A stretch of DNA of 14,488 nucleotides from Piscirickettsiaceae bacterium. Its GTDB lineage: Bacteria > Pseudomonadota > Gammaproteobacteria > PS1 > Pseudothioglobaceae. Position numbers and translations under genes: made by a program. Below, piece after piece: positions 7,450 to 14,488 of the stretch. Every line of letters begins with the position of its first letter. Position 1 is the stretch's first letter. The stretch spans positions 1 to 14,488 of the forward strand of contig DTVJ01000375.1 of assembly GCA_012963565.1 (NCBI GenBank). Direction: 5' to 3'. The notes under the pieces are model-generated. The model was given only the letters and a program-made list of their open reading frames with translations. It did not search any database and was not told the DNA's origin.

Positions 7450-9698
7450 AAATGGCCTCCAATTTGTGTTGAATGGTTGGCATTAACAAACACACAATTG
7501 TTTGCCACTGTATCGTTCACGATCACTGGTATGCCTAGATACTCGTCACCTTTTTCTAACTCTAGTTTTTTGGCTGTTGCCTTGTTCATTGAAGCGTTAT
7601 TAAGTTGGCCAATCTTAGTGTCTTGTAATGAGGCTGAGTGTCGCAATAATGCATCGATTGCATAAGGAGATTTTTGCCAAATAACATTAATACCTCTTTT
7701 GACTGTTAAATCAACACTCTCTTCATTTACACGTTGTTTTTGTCTTTGGTGCGAAACTTCACTGGTCACTTGAGCGCAATTAGAGTAATGGAATCCTGGT
7801 AATTCTAATAAATCAGCCAATACTTTTAATACCTTCCAAGCTGGTTTTGCATCACTTGGGGCACTCACCGCTGCTGAGTAAGATTGCACTGCACCTTCAA
7901 CATTAACGTGCGAGCTTGGTGTTTCGTAAAAACTAGCAATTGGCAACATTACATCTGAATATTCAGACACAGCCTCGTCTTTAAAACTGTTTAACGAAAT
8001 CACAAACGTATCGTTACTGTTCAGTGCATCAATCGCTTTGATAGAATTATGGAAATCATAATGCGGATATACATCTAATAAAATATAGGCTTTTAAATCT
8101 GCATCTAGCATCGCATTCACATCAAGACCGCCTTTACCTGGTACAAAGCCAGCTAAATTGGCTGCCATTGAATTACCTGTTGCGGTGACATTGAGTGTCG
8201 TGCTGTTAGTCTGATTCGCTATCTCACTGACTAAATTAGCAACGCTTGAGGCTTGAGGGTTGTTAATCAAATGCTCGCCTAAAACAATCACCGAATTCTC
8301 TGATTGTAATAATTGATCGGCCAGCTGGGCTGCCGTATCACTAATTTCAACCTCATTTAAATAATCTGGAATCTCCTTATGATTACTTTGTAGAATTGAC
8401 TTTAATACACCTGCAAGTGTTGCTGCTGTTTGATTTGGCGCAACGATATTTTCACTATTTAATCTATAGTTAAAATCAAATGCCATAACGTTCACTACAT
8501 CAACAGTTGCACCAGCCAATGTTGCCTTACGTAAACGGTGATTAATCATTGGTTGCTCTAGTCTAAGATTAGAGCCAATAATCAGCGCATGATCAATACC
8601 TTCCAAACCAGATAGTTTAATGTTCGATTCTAATGATATCGTATTGTTATGATCTTTAACGTTTAAACGATGATCTATATTCTCAGAACCAACCTCTCTT
8701 AGAATTTTTTGCAATAAATGGAACTCTTCAAGGGATGCCGTATTTGAGGCTAATGCACCCAATTGATCAGATTGATGACTGTTAAAGACGTTATTTGCTA
8801 AACCCCTGATAGCAAAATCTAATGCGACATTCCATTCAGCTTCTTGCCACTTACCTGCCACTTTAATTTGTGGAGTAAGCAATCTATTTTCATGTGACAA
8901 GCCTTCATAAGAAAAGCGGTCTCTGTCTGAAATCCATGTTTCGTTAACGCTTTCATTATCTCTTGCAACAATACGCTTAACTTTACCTTTGTATGTTTGT
9001 GTATAGATGTTAGAGCCGACTAAATCATGTCTGGCAACGTTAGATACCGCATTCATCTGCCAAGTTCTGAGCTCATAACGGAAAGGCTTAGAAGTCAATG
9101 CGCCCACCGGACACACATCAATCATATTTCCTGATAATTCTGACTGGATACCTTCTGTTAAAAACGGTTCAATCTTAAGGTCTTCACCACGCCCTGTGGC
9201 ACCCATTTCCATAATACCGGCTACTTCAGTACCAAAACGTATACAGCGTGTACAATGGATGCAGCGTGTCATATCGGTTTGAATTAATGCACCAATATCA
9301 CTATCACCAACAATACGCTTGCCTTCGCTAAAGCGTGATACATCTGAACCATACTCCATGGCAACATCTTGCAATTCACATTCACCACCCTGATCACAAA
9401 TTGGGCAATCTAGCGGATGATTAATTAGTAAGAATTCCATTACTGCTTTTTGGGAGGCTTTGGCTTTCTCGTTCCGAGTATGAATTTTCATACCTTCAGC
9501 AATTGGAGTAGAACAGGCAGGCTGCGCCTTAGGAGCACCCTCAACATCTACCAAACACATACGACAATTAGCTGCTATTGATAATTTCTTGTGATAGCAA
9601 AATCTTGGCACACTAATGCTTTCTCTGTCAGTCACAGCGATTAGCATCTCACCCGGATTGGCTTTAACTATATTGCCGTCAATCTCAATTTCAACCAT
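7446..9698 (-). CDS. nuoG: NADH-quinone oxidoreductase subunit G (iron-sulfur, 75 kDa-type)
   Basis: NuoG is the large iron-sulfur subunit that carries electrons from NuoF toward NuoI. From the start I prefer (ATG at 9698) the product is 750 residues beginning MVEIEIDG. The N-terminal ferredoxin domain has the 2Fe-2S N1b ligands Cys34, 45, 48 and 62. The His-ligated cluster N5 follows with His94, Cys98, 101 and 107, then cluster N4 with Cys146, 149, 152 and 196. Residues from about 215 onward form the molybdopterin-oxidoreductase-like domain. This part contains only two cysteines, both near the C-terminus, so the extra N7 cluster of some bacteria is absent, as in mitochondria. An upstream in-frame ATG at 9728 would add ten residues, but it lies inside nuoF and the family consensus begins at MVEIEIDG. 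The chosen ATG has GGTGGA a few bases upstream. It overlaps nuoF by 8 bases and ends in an ATGA overlap with nuoH. Confidence 0.96.
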   Translation of the reverse strand: MVEIEIDGNIVKANPGEMLIAVTDRESISVPRFCYHKKLSIAANCRMCLVDVEGAPKAQPACSTPIAEGMKIHTRNEKAKASQKAVMEFLLINHPLDCPICDQGGECELQDVAMEYGSDVSRFSEGKRIVGDSDIGALIQTDMTRCIHCTRCIRFGTEVAGIMEMGATGRGEDLKIEPFLTEGIQSELSGNMIDVCPVGALTSKPFRYELRTWQMNAVSNVARHDLVGSNIYTQTYKGKVKRIVARDNESVNETWISDRDRFSYEGLSHENRLLTPQIKVAGKWQEAEWNVALDFAIRGLANNVFNSHQSDQLGALASNTASLEEFHLLQKILREVGSENIDHRLNVKDHNNTISLESNIKLSGLEGIDHALIIGSNLRLEQPMINHRLRKATLAGATVDVVNVMAFDFNYRLNSENIVAPNQTAATLAGVLKSILQSNHKEIPDYLNEVEISDTAAQLADQLLQSENSVIVLGEHLINNPQASSVANLVSEIANQTNSTTLNVTATGNSMAANLAGFVPGKGGLDVNAMLDADLKAYILLDVYPHYDFHNSIKAIDALNSNDTFVISLNSFKDEAVSEYSDVMLPIASFYETPSSHVNVEGAVQSYSAAVSAPSDAKPAWKVLKVLADLLELPGFHYSNCAQVTSEVSHQRQKQRVNEESVDLTVKRGINVIWQKSPYAIDALLRHSASLQDTKIGQLNNASMNKATAKKLELEKGDEYLGIPVIVNDTVANNCVFVNANHSTQIGGHL

Positions 9699-10965
9699 TA
9701 TTTTCCACCATACTCTTACCGTGTTCAATGTAATACTCGAACTCTTCTCTAAAATTCCTTAAGAAGCTCTCAACCGGCATTGCAGCAGCATCGCCTAACG
9801 CACAAATTGTATTGCCTAAAATATTGTCTTGAACGCCGAGTAATAAATCAATGTCATTCGCTTTACCATTACCGTCCATGATGCGCTTTAAGACGCGATA
9901 TAACCAACCTGTTCCTTCACGACACGGGGTACACTGACCGCAAGATTCATCATAATAGAAATGCGCTAATCGGGTTAATGCAGCTACCATACATGTAGAA
10001 TCATCCATAATAATGACAGAGCCAGCGCCCAGCATTGATCCAGCTTTTTCAATGCCGTCATAGTCCATGGTCATTGCCATGGCGGCTTCAGCTGTTAATA
10101 CTGGAGTTGAAGATCCACCTGGAATCACTGCTTTTAATTTCCGGCCTTCTCGGATACCACCTGCCATTTCAAGCAAATCTTTAAAAGGTATGCCCATTGG
10201 CACTTCAAAGTTAGCGGGCTGATTAACGTGTCCGGTAACAGAAAATAATTTACAACCACCGGAATTTTCAACACCAATATCAGCAAACCATTGTCCACCT
10301 TGTGCTAGGATGTCAGGTACTGAAGCAAAGCTCTCAGTATTATTAATCGTAGTTGGCTTGCCGTACAATCCGATATTTGCTGGGAATGGCGGCTTAAATC
10401 TTGGCTGACCCTTCTTGCCTTCAAGCGACTCAAGTAGCGCAGTTTCTTCACCACATATATAAGCGCCTGCACCTAGATGTGAATATAAATCAAAGCTCAC
10501 TGAACTGCCGTCAATATTCTCACCTAATAGACCTGCATCATAAGCTTCTTTAAGTGCATCTTCAAAACGATAGAATGGCTCCATAAATTCGCCACGAATG
10601 TAGTTATAACCAACAGTGGCATTCATTACAAAACCACCAATAGCCATGCCTTCAATGACAGAATGAGGGTTATATCTTAAAATGTCCCTATCCTTACAGG
10701 TGCCTGGTTCACCTTCGTCAGAATTACACACCACATATTTTTGCATGTCGGCATTACGCGGCATAAAACTCCATTTAAGGCCAGTTGGAAATCCCGCACC
10801 GCCTCGACCACGTAAGCCAGAAGTTTTTAATTCGGCAATAATTTGCTCAGGTGTAAATTCACCTTTTAAGATTTTTTTCCAAACCGAATAGCCACCGTTA
10901 GCTTCGTAAGTAGCCAATGACCATGGATTTTCTTGATCTAAATTTTTAAAACAAACTTCATTCAT
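9691..10965 (-). CDS. nuoF: NADH-quinone oxidoreductase subunit F (NADH and FMN binding)
   Basis: NuoF is the flavoprotein (51 kDa homologue) that oxidises NADH at FMN and hands electrons to its own 4Fe-4S cluster N3. The 424-residue product is of normal length. The glycine-rich FMN/NADH motif LRGRGGAGFPTGLKW (51-65) is intact. So are the NSDEGEPGTCKDRDIL stretch (81-96) and CGEETALLESLEGK (171-184), both typical of nucleotide and flavin binding. Cluster N3 ligands are Cys342, 345 and 348 in SCGQCTPCREGTGW, with Cys388 in NTICALGDAAA. The ATG at 10965 overlaps the nuoE stop as ATGA. Only a weak GGA-type ribosome-binding site is visible, so coupling to nuoE is likely. The protein forms the tip module together with NuoE and NuoG. 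Confidence 0.98.
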   Translation of the reverse strand: MNEVCFKNLDQENPWSLATYEANGGYSVWKKILKGEFTPEQIIAELKTSGLRGRGGAGFPTGLKWSFMPRNADMQKYVVCNSDEGEPGTCKDRDILRYNPHSVIEGMAIGGFVMNATVGYNYIRGEFMEPFYRFEDALKEAYDAGLLGENIDGSSVSFDLYSHLGAGAYICGEETALLESLEGKKGQPRFKPPFPANIGLYGKPTTINNTESFASVPDILAQGGQWFADIGVENSGGCKLFSVTGHVNQPANFEVPMGIPFKDLLEMAGGIREGRKLKAVIPGGSSTPVLTAEAAMAMTMDYDGIEKAGSMLGAGSVIIMDDSTCMVAALTRLAHFYYDESCGQCTPCREGTGWLYRVLKRIMDGNGKANDIDLLLGVQDNILGNTICALGDAAAMPVESFLRNFREEFEYYIEHGKSMVENNG

Positions 10966-11435
10966 TGTAATCCGTCCACAATCTCATCAATCTTGTCGGC
11001 AGTCAGATTTTCATAGTATTGATCACCAATTTGAAACATTGGTGCGCCAACACAAGCGCCTAAGCATTCCACTTTTTTAACATTAATCAAACCATTTGGT
11101 GTCACTTCGCCCGTTTTAACACCAAGCTTATTTTCTAAATGAACAATTAAATCATCAGCACCGTTTAGCATGCACGAAATATTGTGACAAAAACGAATGG
11201 TATATTTACCAACCGGTTTATGATTATAGTTCTCATAGAAAGTTGCCACCTCATCGGCCGCAATACCTGGCATATCCAAATAGTCTGCCACTGCCTGAAT
11301 AGTTTCAGACGTTAACATATTATCATTTTCTGCTTGGACGATTTTTAAAGCCTCCATCACTGCGGAACTTTGCTGCCCTTTTGGATATTTCGCTACCCAA
11401 GCTTCAATTTGTTTTTTTGCTTGATCGGATATCAT
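10962..11435 (-). CDS. nuoE: NADH-quinone oxidoreductase subunit E (2Fe-2S, thioredoxin-like)
   Basis: NuoE (24 kDa homologue) holds the off-path 2Fe-2S cluster N1a beside the FMN of NuoF. The 157-residue product has the helical N-terminal part (1-75), including the ETIQAVADYLDMP and EVATFYENY motifs. A thioredoxin-like domain follows, with the four ligands Cys83 and Cys88 (FCHNISCML) and Cys124 and Cys128 (ECLGACVGAP). Length and spacing are normal. The ATG at 11435 overlaps the nuoD stop as ATGA. A GGAG lies about 10 bases upstream, slightly farther than ideal. The gene itself ends in an ATGA overlap with nuoF. Confidence 0.98.
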   Translation of the reverse strand: MISDQAKKQIEAWVAKYPKGQQSSAVMEALKIVQAENDNMLTSETIQAVADYLDMPGIAADEVATFYENYNHKPVGKYTIRFCHNISCMLNGADDLIVHLENKLGVKTGEVTPNGLINVKKVECLGACVGAPMFQIGDQYYENLTADKIDEIVDGLQ

Positions 11436-12685
11436 CGGTCAATTTCTCCAAATACGATATCTTGTGTACCAATAATGGTCACAACATCAGAAAGCATATG
11501 TCCTCTTGCCATCTCATCCATAGCTGCTAAATGTGGAAAACCTGGTGCTCTAATCTTAACTCGGTAAGGTTTGTTTGCACCATCTGAAATTAAGTAAATA
11601 CCAAATTCACCCTTCGGATGTTCAATCGCAGAATATACCTCGCCTTCTGGTAAGCTATAGCCTTCAGTAAATAATTTAAAGTGATAGATCAATGACTCCA
11701 TATCATCTTTCATATTAGTACGCTTTGGTGGAGCTACTTCATGATCATCTGACATAACCGGACCTGGATTATCCTTCAACCATGTGACACACTGTTTAAT
11801 AATACGAGTTGATTGACGCATTTCTTCCATACGCACCAAATATCGATCATAACTATCACCGGTAACACCGACTGGGATATCAAACTCTAACTGATCATAA
11901 ACAGCGTACGGCTGATTTTTTCTAAGATCCCAAGCAACACCTGAGCCTCTTAACATAGGACCTGTAAAGCCTAATTGCTTAGCTCGATTGGCTGAAACAA
12001 TACCAATGTTAACTAAACGCTGTTTCCAAATACGGTTATCCGTCAATAAGTCATCATACTGCTTAATACTCTTCGGGAATTCTTCAGCAAAATCAGCAAT
12101 AAAATCCAACAAAGAACCTTGACGATTCTCGTTCATCGCCTCTAATTCTTTCTCGGTACGGAAATTTGATTTTAAATATTGAGGCATCTTGTCAGGTAAA
12201 TCACGATAAACACCGCCTGGACGATAGTAAGTCGCATGCATACGTGAACCTGATACCGCTTCATAGCAATCAATTAACTTTTCACGTTCACGGAAAGCGT
12301 ACAAGAAAATACTCATTGCTCCCACGTCTAGACCGTGTGTACCTAACCACATCAAGTGATTCAAAATACGGGTAATCTCATCAAACATCACACGAATGTA
12401 CTTGGCACGCTCTGGCACCTCTAATTCGAGTAAGGTTTCAATCGCCATGACATAAGCATGCTCATTACACATCATCGATACGTAGTCAAGACGATCCATG
12501 TAACCAATCGATTGATTGTACGGTTTAGATTCTACTAATTTTTCGGTACCACGATGTAATAAACCAATATGTGGATCGGCGCGCTCAATAGTCTCGCCAT
12601 CAATTTCTAAAATAAGGCGCAAAACACCATGTGCTGCAGGATGCTGAGGACCAAAGTTAAGGGTATAGTTACGAATTTCTGCCAT
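11432..12685 (-). CDS. nuoD: NADH-quinone oxidoreductase subunit D (49 kDa-type, quinone site)
   Basis: NuoD is the peripheral-arm subunit, related to the large subunit of NiFe hydrogenases, that forms the quinone head-group site with NuoB. The 417-residue product is a stand-alone NuoD and is not fused to NuoC. The N-terminal loop NFGPQHPAAHGVLRL (10-24) contains His19. Tyr68 in MDRLDYVSMM is present. These are the residues equivalent to the His and Tyr that contact the quinone head group in Thermus Nqo4. HIGLLHRGTEKL (39-50) and RILNHLMWLGTHGLD (about 106-120) are further signatures. The C-terminal end, PHLAAMDEMARGHMLSDVV and GTQDIVFGEIDR, is typical. The ATG at 12685 follows the nuoC stop by one base and uses AGGAAG at the end of nuoC as its ribosome-binding site. 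No oddities seen. Confidence 0.98.
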   Translation of the reverse strand: MAEIRNYTLNFGPQHPAAHGVLRLILEIDGETIERADPHIGLLHRGTEKLVESKPYNQSIGYMDRLDYVSMMCNEHAYVMAIETLLELEVPERAKYIRVMFDEITRILNHLMWLGTHGLDVGAMSIFLYAFREREKLIDCYEAVSGSRMHATYYRPGGVYRDLPDKMPQYLKSNFRTEKELEAMNENRQGSLLDFIADFAEEFPKSIKQYDDLLTDNRIWKQRLVNIGIVSANRAKQLGFTGPMLRGSGVAWDLRKNQPYAVYDQLEFDIPVGVTGDSYDRYLVRMEEMRQSTRIIKQCVTWLKDNPGPVMSDDHEVAPPKRTNMKDDMESLIYHFKLFTEGYSLPEGEVYSAIEHPKGEFGIYLISDGANKPYRVKIRAPGFPHLAAMDEMARGHMLSDVVTIIGTQDIVFGEIDR

Positions 12686-12686
12686 C

Positions 12687-13301
12687 TTACTTCCTAATTA
12701 CTCTTGGTACAAGAACGTTAGGTTCAATGCTCACGGGCTCGTAAACTACACGACCTAGGTCTTCGTCATAACGCATTTCCACTTCACCAATCAGCGGGAA
12801 GTCCTTACGTAGTGGATGTCCAACAAAACCATAATCTGTCAAAATGCGACGTAGATCGTTATGATTTTCAAACAAAATACCCATTAAATCAAATGCTTCA
12901 CGCTCATACCAGTCGGCTGATGCCCATATGTCAGTTACTGATTCAATAATTGGTTCTGCTTCATCAACATAAGATTTCACTCGAATACGTTGATTTTTGC
13001 TTACAGATAATAAATGATAAACCACGGCAAAACGTTGTTCATGCCTGTCTTCATTGCCTTGTGTTTCACGCGCTCTACCAAAACCAGAAGAGCTGGCATT
13101 TGCATCCCAATCTGATTGACCATAAGTTAGGTAATCAACGCCACATAAATCAATCAAAGTATCGAAAAAGAAGAAATCTCTAAGTTTTAAACACGTTTTA
13201 ATAATATCGTCAGAATTAACGGTTAGAGTTAGCTCGCCAAGGGCTTCAACTAGGCAATTTTCGCCAAATTCTTCGATTAATTGTTCTTTCAAATCTTCCA
13301 T
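12687..13301 (-). CDS. nuoC: NADH-quinone oxidoreductase subunit C (30 kDa-type)
   Basis: NuoC is a hydrophilic structural subunit of the connecting arm. It has no cofactor and packs against NuoD. The 204-residue product carries the family signature from WYEREAFDLMGILF (131-144) through DLRRILTDYGFVGHPLRKDF (149-168). Around residues 64-90 there is a polar, low-hydrophobicity insert before RFAVVYHLLS, which also occurs in other proteobacterial NuoC proteins of this type. The ATG at 13301-13299 overlaps the nuoB stop as TAATG. Only a weak GAGAA precedes it, so translation is probably coupled to nuoB. The C-terminus ends one base before nuoD and encodes the nuoD ribosome-binding site. Confidence 0.97.
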   Translation of the reverse strand: MEDLKEQLIEEFGENCLVEALGELTLTVNSDDIIKTCLKLRDFFFFDTLIDLCGVDYLTYGQSDWDANASSSGFGRARETQGNEDRHEQRFAVVYHLLSVSKNQRIRVKSYVDEAEPIIESVTDIWASADWYEREAFDLMGILFENHNDLRRILTDYGFVGHPLRKDFPLIGEVEMRYDEDLGRVVYEPVSIEPNVLVPRVIRK

Positions 13302-13780
13302 TATGTTCTCGCAATGGTATTAGTGCGACGAATTTTTTCTTGTAATTGCATAATGCCATATAGTAATGCTTCTGCCGTTGGCGGGCAGCCGGGTACATAT
13401 ACATCAACTGGTACAATACGGTCGCAACCGCGTACCACAGCGTAAGAATAATGATAGTAACCACCGCCATTAGCACACGAACCCATAGAAATGACCCATC
13501 TTGGTTCAGGCATTTGATCATAAACTTTTCTGAGTGCTGGTGCCATCTTATTAGTCAGTGTGCCTGCTACAATCATGAGGTCTGATTGACGTGGTGTTGG
13601 TCTAAATACAATGCCAAATCGGTCGAGATCATAACGTGATGAACCTGCCTCCATCATCTCTACTGCACAACAAGCTAGGCCAAAAGTCATTGGCCATAAA
13701 GAACCTGTTCTTGCCCAGTTAATAACTTTGTCCAACGAGGTGGTAACAAAGCCTTCCTTCATTAAGCCTTCAATTGCCAT
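13301..13780 (-). CDS. nuoB: NADH-quinone oxidoreductase subunit B (N2 cluster)
   Basis: NuoB (PSST homologue) carries the terminal 4Fe-4S cluster N2, which reduces quinone. The 159-residue product has the unusual adjacent-cysteine ligand pair Cys37-Cys38 in FGLACCAVEMM, plus Cys102 in SMGSCANGGGYYH and Cys132 in VPGCPPTAEALL. The stretch SSRYDLDRFGIVFRPTPRQSD (47-67) is a strong family signature lining the quinone site. The length is normal. The ATG at 13780 has TAAGGG ending about 7 bases upstream, which overlaps the nuoA stop. Nine bases separate it from nuoA. It overlaps nuoC by one base. Confidence 0.98.
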   Translation of the reverse strand: MAIEGLMKEGFVTTSLDKVINWARTGSLWPMTFGLACCAVEMMEAGSSRYDLDRFGIVFRPTPRQSDLMIVAGTLTNKMAPALRKVYDQMPEPRWVISMGSCANGGGYYHYSYAVVRGCDRIVPVDVYVPGCPPTAEALLYGIMQLQEKIRRTNTIART

Positions 13781-13789
13781 GCTTTACCC

Positions 13790-14146
13790 TTATTCCCACT
13801 CTAGTGCACCTTTCTTCCATTCGAAGATAAAGCCCACCACCAATATAAATAGAAAAATACTGATTCCAATAAAACCAAACCAGCCAAGTTGAGATTGAAC
13901 CACCGCCCACGGAAACACAAAGGCAACTTCCAAATCAAATAGGATGAATAAAATAGCAACTAAGTAATAACGTACATTGAAATACATACGTGAATCATCA
14001 AAAGGTGGGAATCCACATTCGAATTGAGAGTTTTTTTCTTCGTCTGGTTTGCTTGGTCCTAATAAATAGCCAATTAACATCGGCCCGACGCCAAATGCAA
14101 CCCCTAAAAAAATAAAAACCAAGATAGGTAGATAGTTTTCTAACAC
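13790..14146 (-). CDS. nuoA: NADH-quinone oxidoreductase subunit A
   Basis: NuoA (ND3 homologue) is a three-helix membrane subunit at the joint of the two arms and is the first gene of the operon. The 118-residue product contains the helix 1-2 loop motif SQFECGFPPFDDSR (40-53). Cys44 there corresponds to the cysteine of mitochondrial ND3 used to track the active/deactive switch. The acidic pair Asp71 and Glu73 in LFDLEVAFVFPW lies in helix 2. The start is GTG at 14146-14144. An in-frame TAG lies directly before it, the next in-frame methionine is at residue 23 (too late, inside helix 1), and GAGGG sits 6 bases upstream. The GTG is therefore well supported. Nine bases separate its stop from nuoB. 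Confidence 0.97.
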   Translation of the reverse strand: MLENYLPILVFIFLGVAFGVGPMLIGYLLGPSKPDEEKNSQFECGFPPFDDSRMYFNVRYYLVAILFILFDLEVAFVFPWAVVQSQLGWFGFIGISIFLFILVVGFIFEWKKGALEWE

Positions 14147-14151
14147 CTAAT

Positions 14152-14158
14152 TCCCTCT
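14152..14158 (-). promoter_or_regulatory. Ribosome-binding site of nuoA that decides a GTG start
   Basis: Read on the minus strand, AGAGGGA precedes the GTG at 14146 with about 6 bases between GAGGG and the start codon, an ideal spacing. Because an in-frame stop touches the GTG on its upstream side, this site fixes nuoA initiation at a non-ATG codon. Confidence 0.75.
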
Positions 14159-14177
14159 ACTCCAATATAAGCTAATT

Positions 14178-14183
14178 ATTATA
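14178..14183 (-). promoter_or_regulatory. Candidate -10 box for the nuo operon
   Basis: A perfect TATAAT lies on the minus strand 31 bases upstream of the nuoA start, in the only sizeable gap before the operon. It would give a transcript start near 14171 and a leader of about 25 bases. No good -35 box sits 16-18 bases upstream, since that position reads CTCGTT or CCTCGT. A TTGAAA at 14194-14189 is too close to this box, though it could pair with a weaker TTATAT or TATATT farther down. The sequence is so AT-rich that such boxes arise by chance, so this is only a candidate. Confidence 0.35.
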
Positions 14184-14198
14184 TCTAATTTCAACAAA

Positions 14199-14231
14199 TA
14201 ACGAGGAATATTTACGTATAAATCTCGATTA
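14199..14231 (-). terminator. Imperfect hairpin after tldD, possible weak terminator
   Basis: Two bases after the tldD stop, the minus strand can fold TAATCGAG (14231-14224) with CTCGTTA (14205-14199), 7 pairs with one bulged T. Inside this sits a second stem, ATTTA (14223-14219) with TAAAT (14214-14210), around a TACG loop. A short T-rich stretch, TTTGTTG, follows. The stem is AT-rich, interrupted, and lacks a solid T run. It may slow transcription from tldD or may simply be AT-rich palindromic sequence. If it works, the nuo operon depends on its own promoter immediately downstream. Confidence 0.3.
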
Positions 14232-14233
14232 AC

Positions 14234-14488
14234 TTACGCACCCACTTCGGTACCACCCACAGTTAGTCGATCGATCTTCAAACTAGGTTGTCCGACTCCG
14301 ACTGGTACAGATTGGCCATCCTTACCGCACACGCCAATACCGCTGTCTAGCTTAAGATCATTTGCCACCATTGAGATTTCTTTCAGCACTTCATCTCCTG
14401 ATCCGATCAAGGTAGCACCCTTTACGGGTATGGTGATTTTGCCGTTTTTAATCAAATAGGCTTCATTCGCTGAGAATACAAACTTGCC
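14234..14488 (-). CDS. tldD: TldD metalloprotease, C-terminal part (5' end cut by the window)
   Basis: Only the last 84 residues are in the window. The frame is open from the right edge (first codon GGC) to the TAA at 14236-14234. The segment reads FVFSANEAYLIKNGKI, then PVKGATLIGSGDEVLKEI, and ends with CGKDGQSVPVGVGQPSLKID and LTVGG. These are the conserved C-terminal motifs of TldD. They distinguish it from its partner PmbA/TldE, which ends differently. TldD with TldE forms a zinc-dependent peptidase that trims peptides such as microcin B17 precursor and CcdA in enteric bacteria. The HExxxH active site lies outside this window and cannot be checked. The apparent TTG start at 14455 is internal and not a real start. 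The gene is co-oriented with nuoA, with an 87-base gap, and is not obviously connected with complex I in function. Confidence 0.93.
   Translation of the reverse strand, partial: GKFVFSANEAYLIKNGKITIPVKGATLIGSGDEVLKEISMVANDLKLDSGIGVCGKDGQSVPVGVGQPSLKIDRLTVGGTEVGA

Noticed and set aside
7446..9060. Possible degeneration of the C-terminal part of NuoG
   Set aside because: The frame is uninterrupted to the normal length. Low conservation in this domain and loss of molybdopterin binding are normal for NuoG. Absence of N7 ligands is the common state.
12687..12689. Split of a nuoCD fusion
   Set aside because: Separate nuoC and nuoD with a one-base gap is the ancestral and common arrangement. The fusion is the derived state found in enteric bacteria.
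13246..13521. Minus-strand frame of 91 codons spanning the nuoB/nuoC junction
   Set aside because: It runs in another frame over nuoB, whose N2-cluster motifs are intact, and ends inside nuoC. It has no ribosome-binding site or family resemblance.
14147..14233. Possible leucine tRNA or secG remnant upstream of nuoA, as in other gammaproteobacteria
   Set aside because: The gap is 87 very AT-rich bases with no CCA end, no TTCGA-type T-loop arm and no cloverleaf pairing. There is no room for secG.
1..14488. An undescribed system, mobile element, CRISPR array or phage remnant hidden in the window
   Set aside because: Nearly every base is accounted for by the nuo genes and tldD. No direct repeats, transposase frames or spacer-repeat pattern were seen on either strand, and the only gap above 13 bases is the 87-base one before nuoA.

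Overview
The window holds an almost complete operon for the proton-pumping NADH:quinone oxidoreductase (respiratory complex I, NDH-1). It lies entirely on the minus strand in the order nuoA-B-C-D-E-F-G-H-I-J-K-L-M-N. The left edge (position 1) cuts nuoN shortly before its expected C-terminus. The right edge cuts the gene upstream of nuoA, whose last 84 codons are recognisably tldD, a metalloprotease. Nothing on the plus strand looks like a real gene.

Organism: the DNA is AT-rich. The proteins are of the proteobacterial 14-subunit type, with separate nuoC and nuoD (not the fused nuoCD of enteric bacteria), a NuoI ending close to the alpha/beta/gamma-proteobacterial form, and a NuoG without the extra N7 cluster. 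The AT bias, compact spacing and protein style suggest a gammaproteobacterium, possibly of the marine sulfur-oxidiser or symbiont kind (SUP05/Thioglobus-like). That placement is inference from general familiarity and was not tested by any search.

Layout from the operon's start, read right to left: the tldD 3' end (14488-14234); an 87-base gap with an imperfect hairpin and a TATAAT box; nuoA (GTG start) and nuoB-C-D-I, the connecting quinone-binding arm and its iron-sulfur wire; nuoE-F-G, the NADH-oxidising module; then nuoH, J, K, L, M, N, the membrane arm with three antiporter-like proton channels. Genes are packed with gaps of 13 bases or less, or overlaps of 1 to 8 bases (four ATGA and two TAATG junctions). 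This indicates one transcript with translational coupling and no internal promoter space.

Electrons enter from NADH at FMN in NuoF. They pass along iron-sulfur clusters in NuoE/F/G/I/B to quinone at the NuoB-NuoD-NuoH interface. The energy released drives proton transfer through NuoH/A/J/K and NuoL/M/N. All cluster ligands and the key membrane Glu/Lys residues that I looked for are present, so the complex looks functional. I found no mobile element, CRISPR array, RNA gene or undescribed system. The points worth a second look are small: two unusual residues in NuoH near the quinone chamber, an Asp-to-Gly change in NuoL, a loop insertion in NuoM, and the tldD-nuoA junction.
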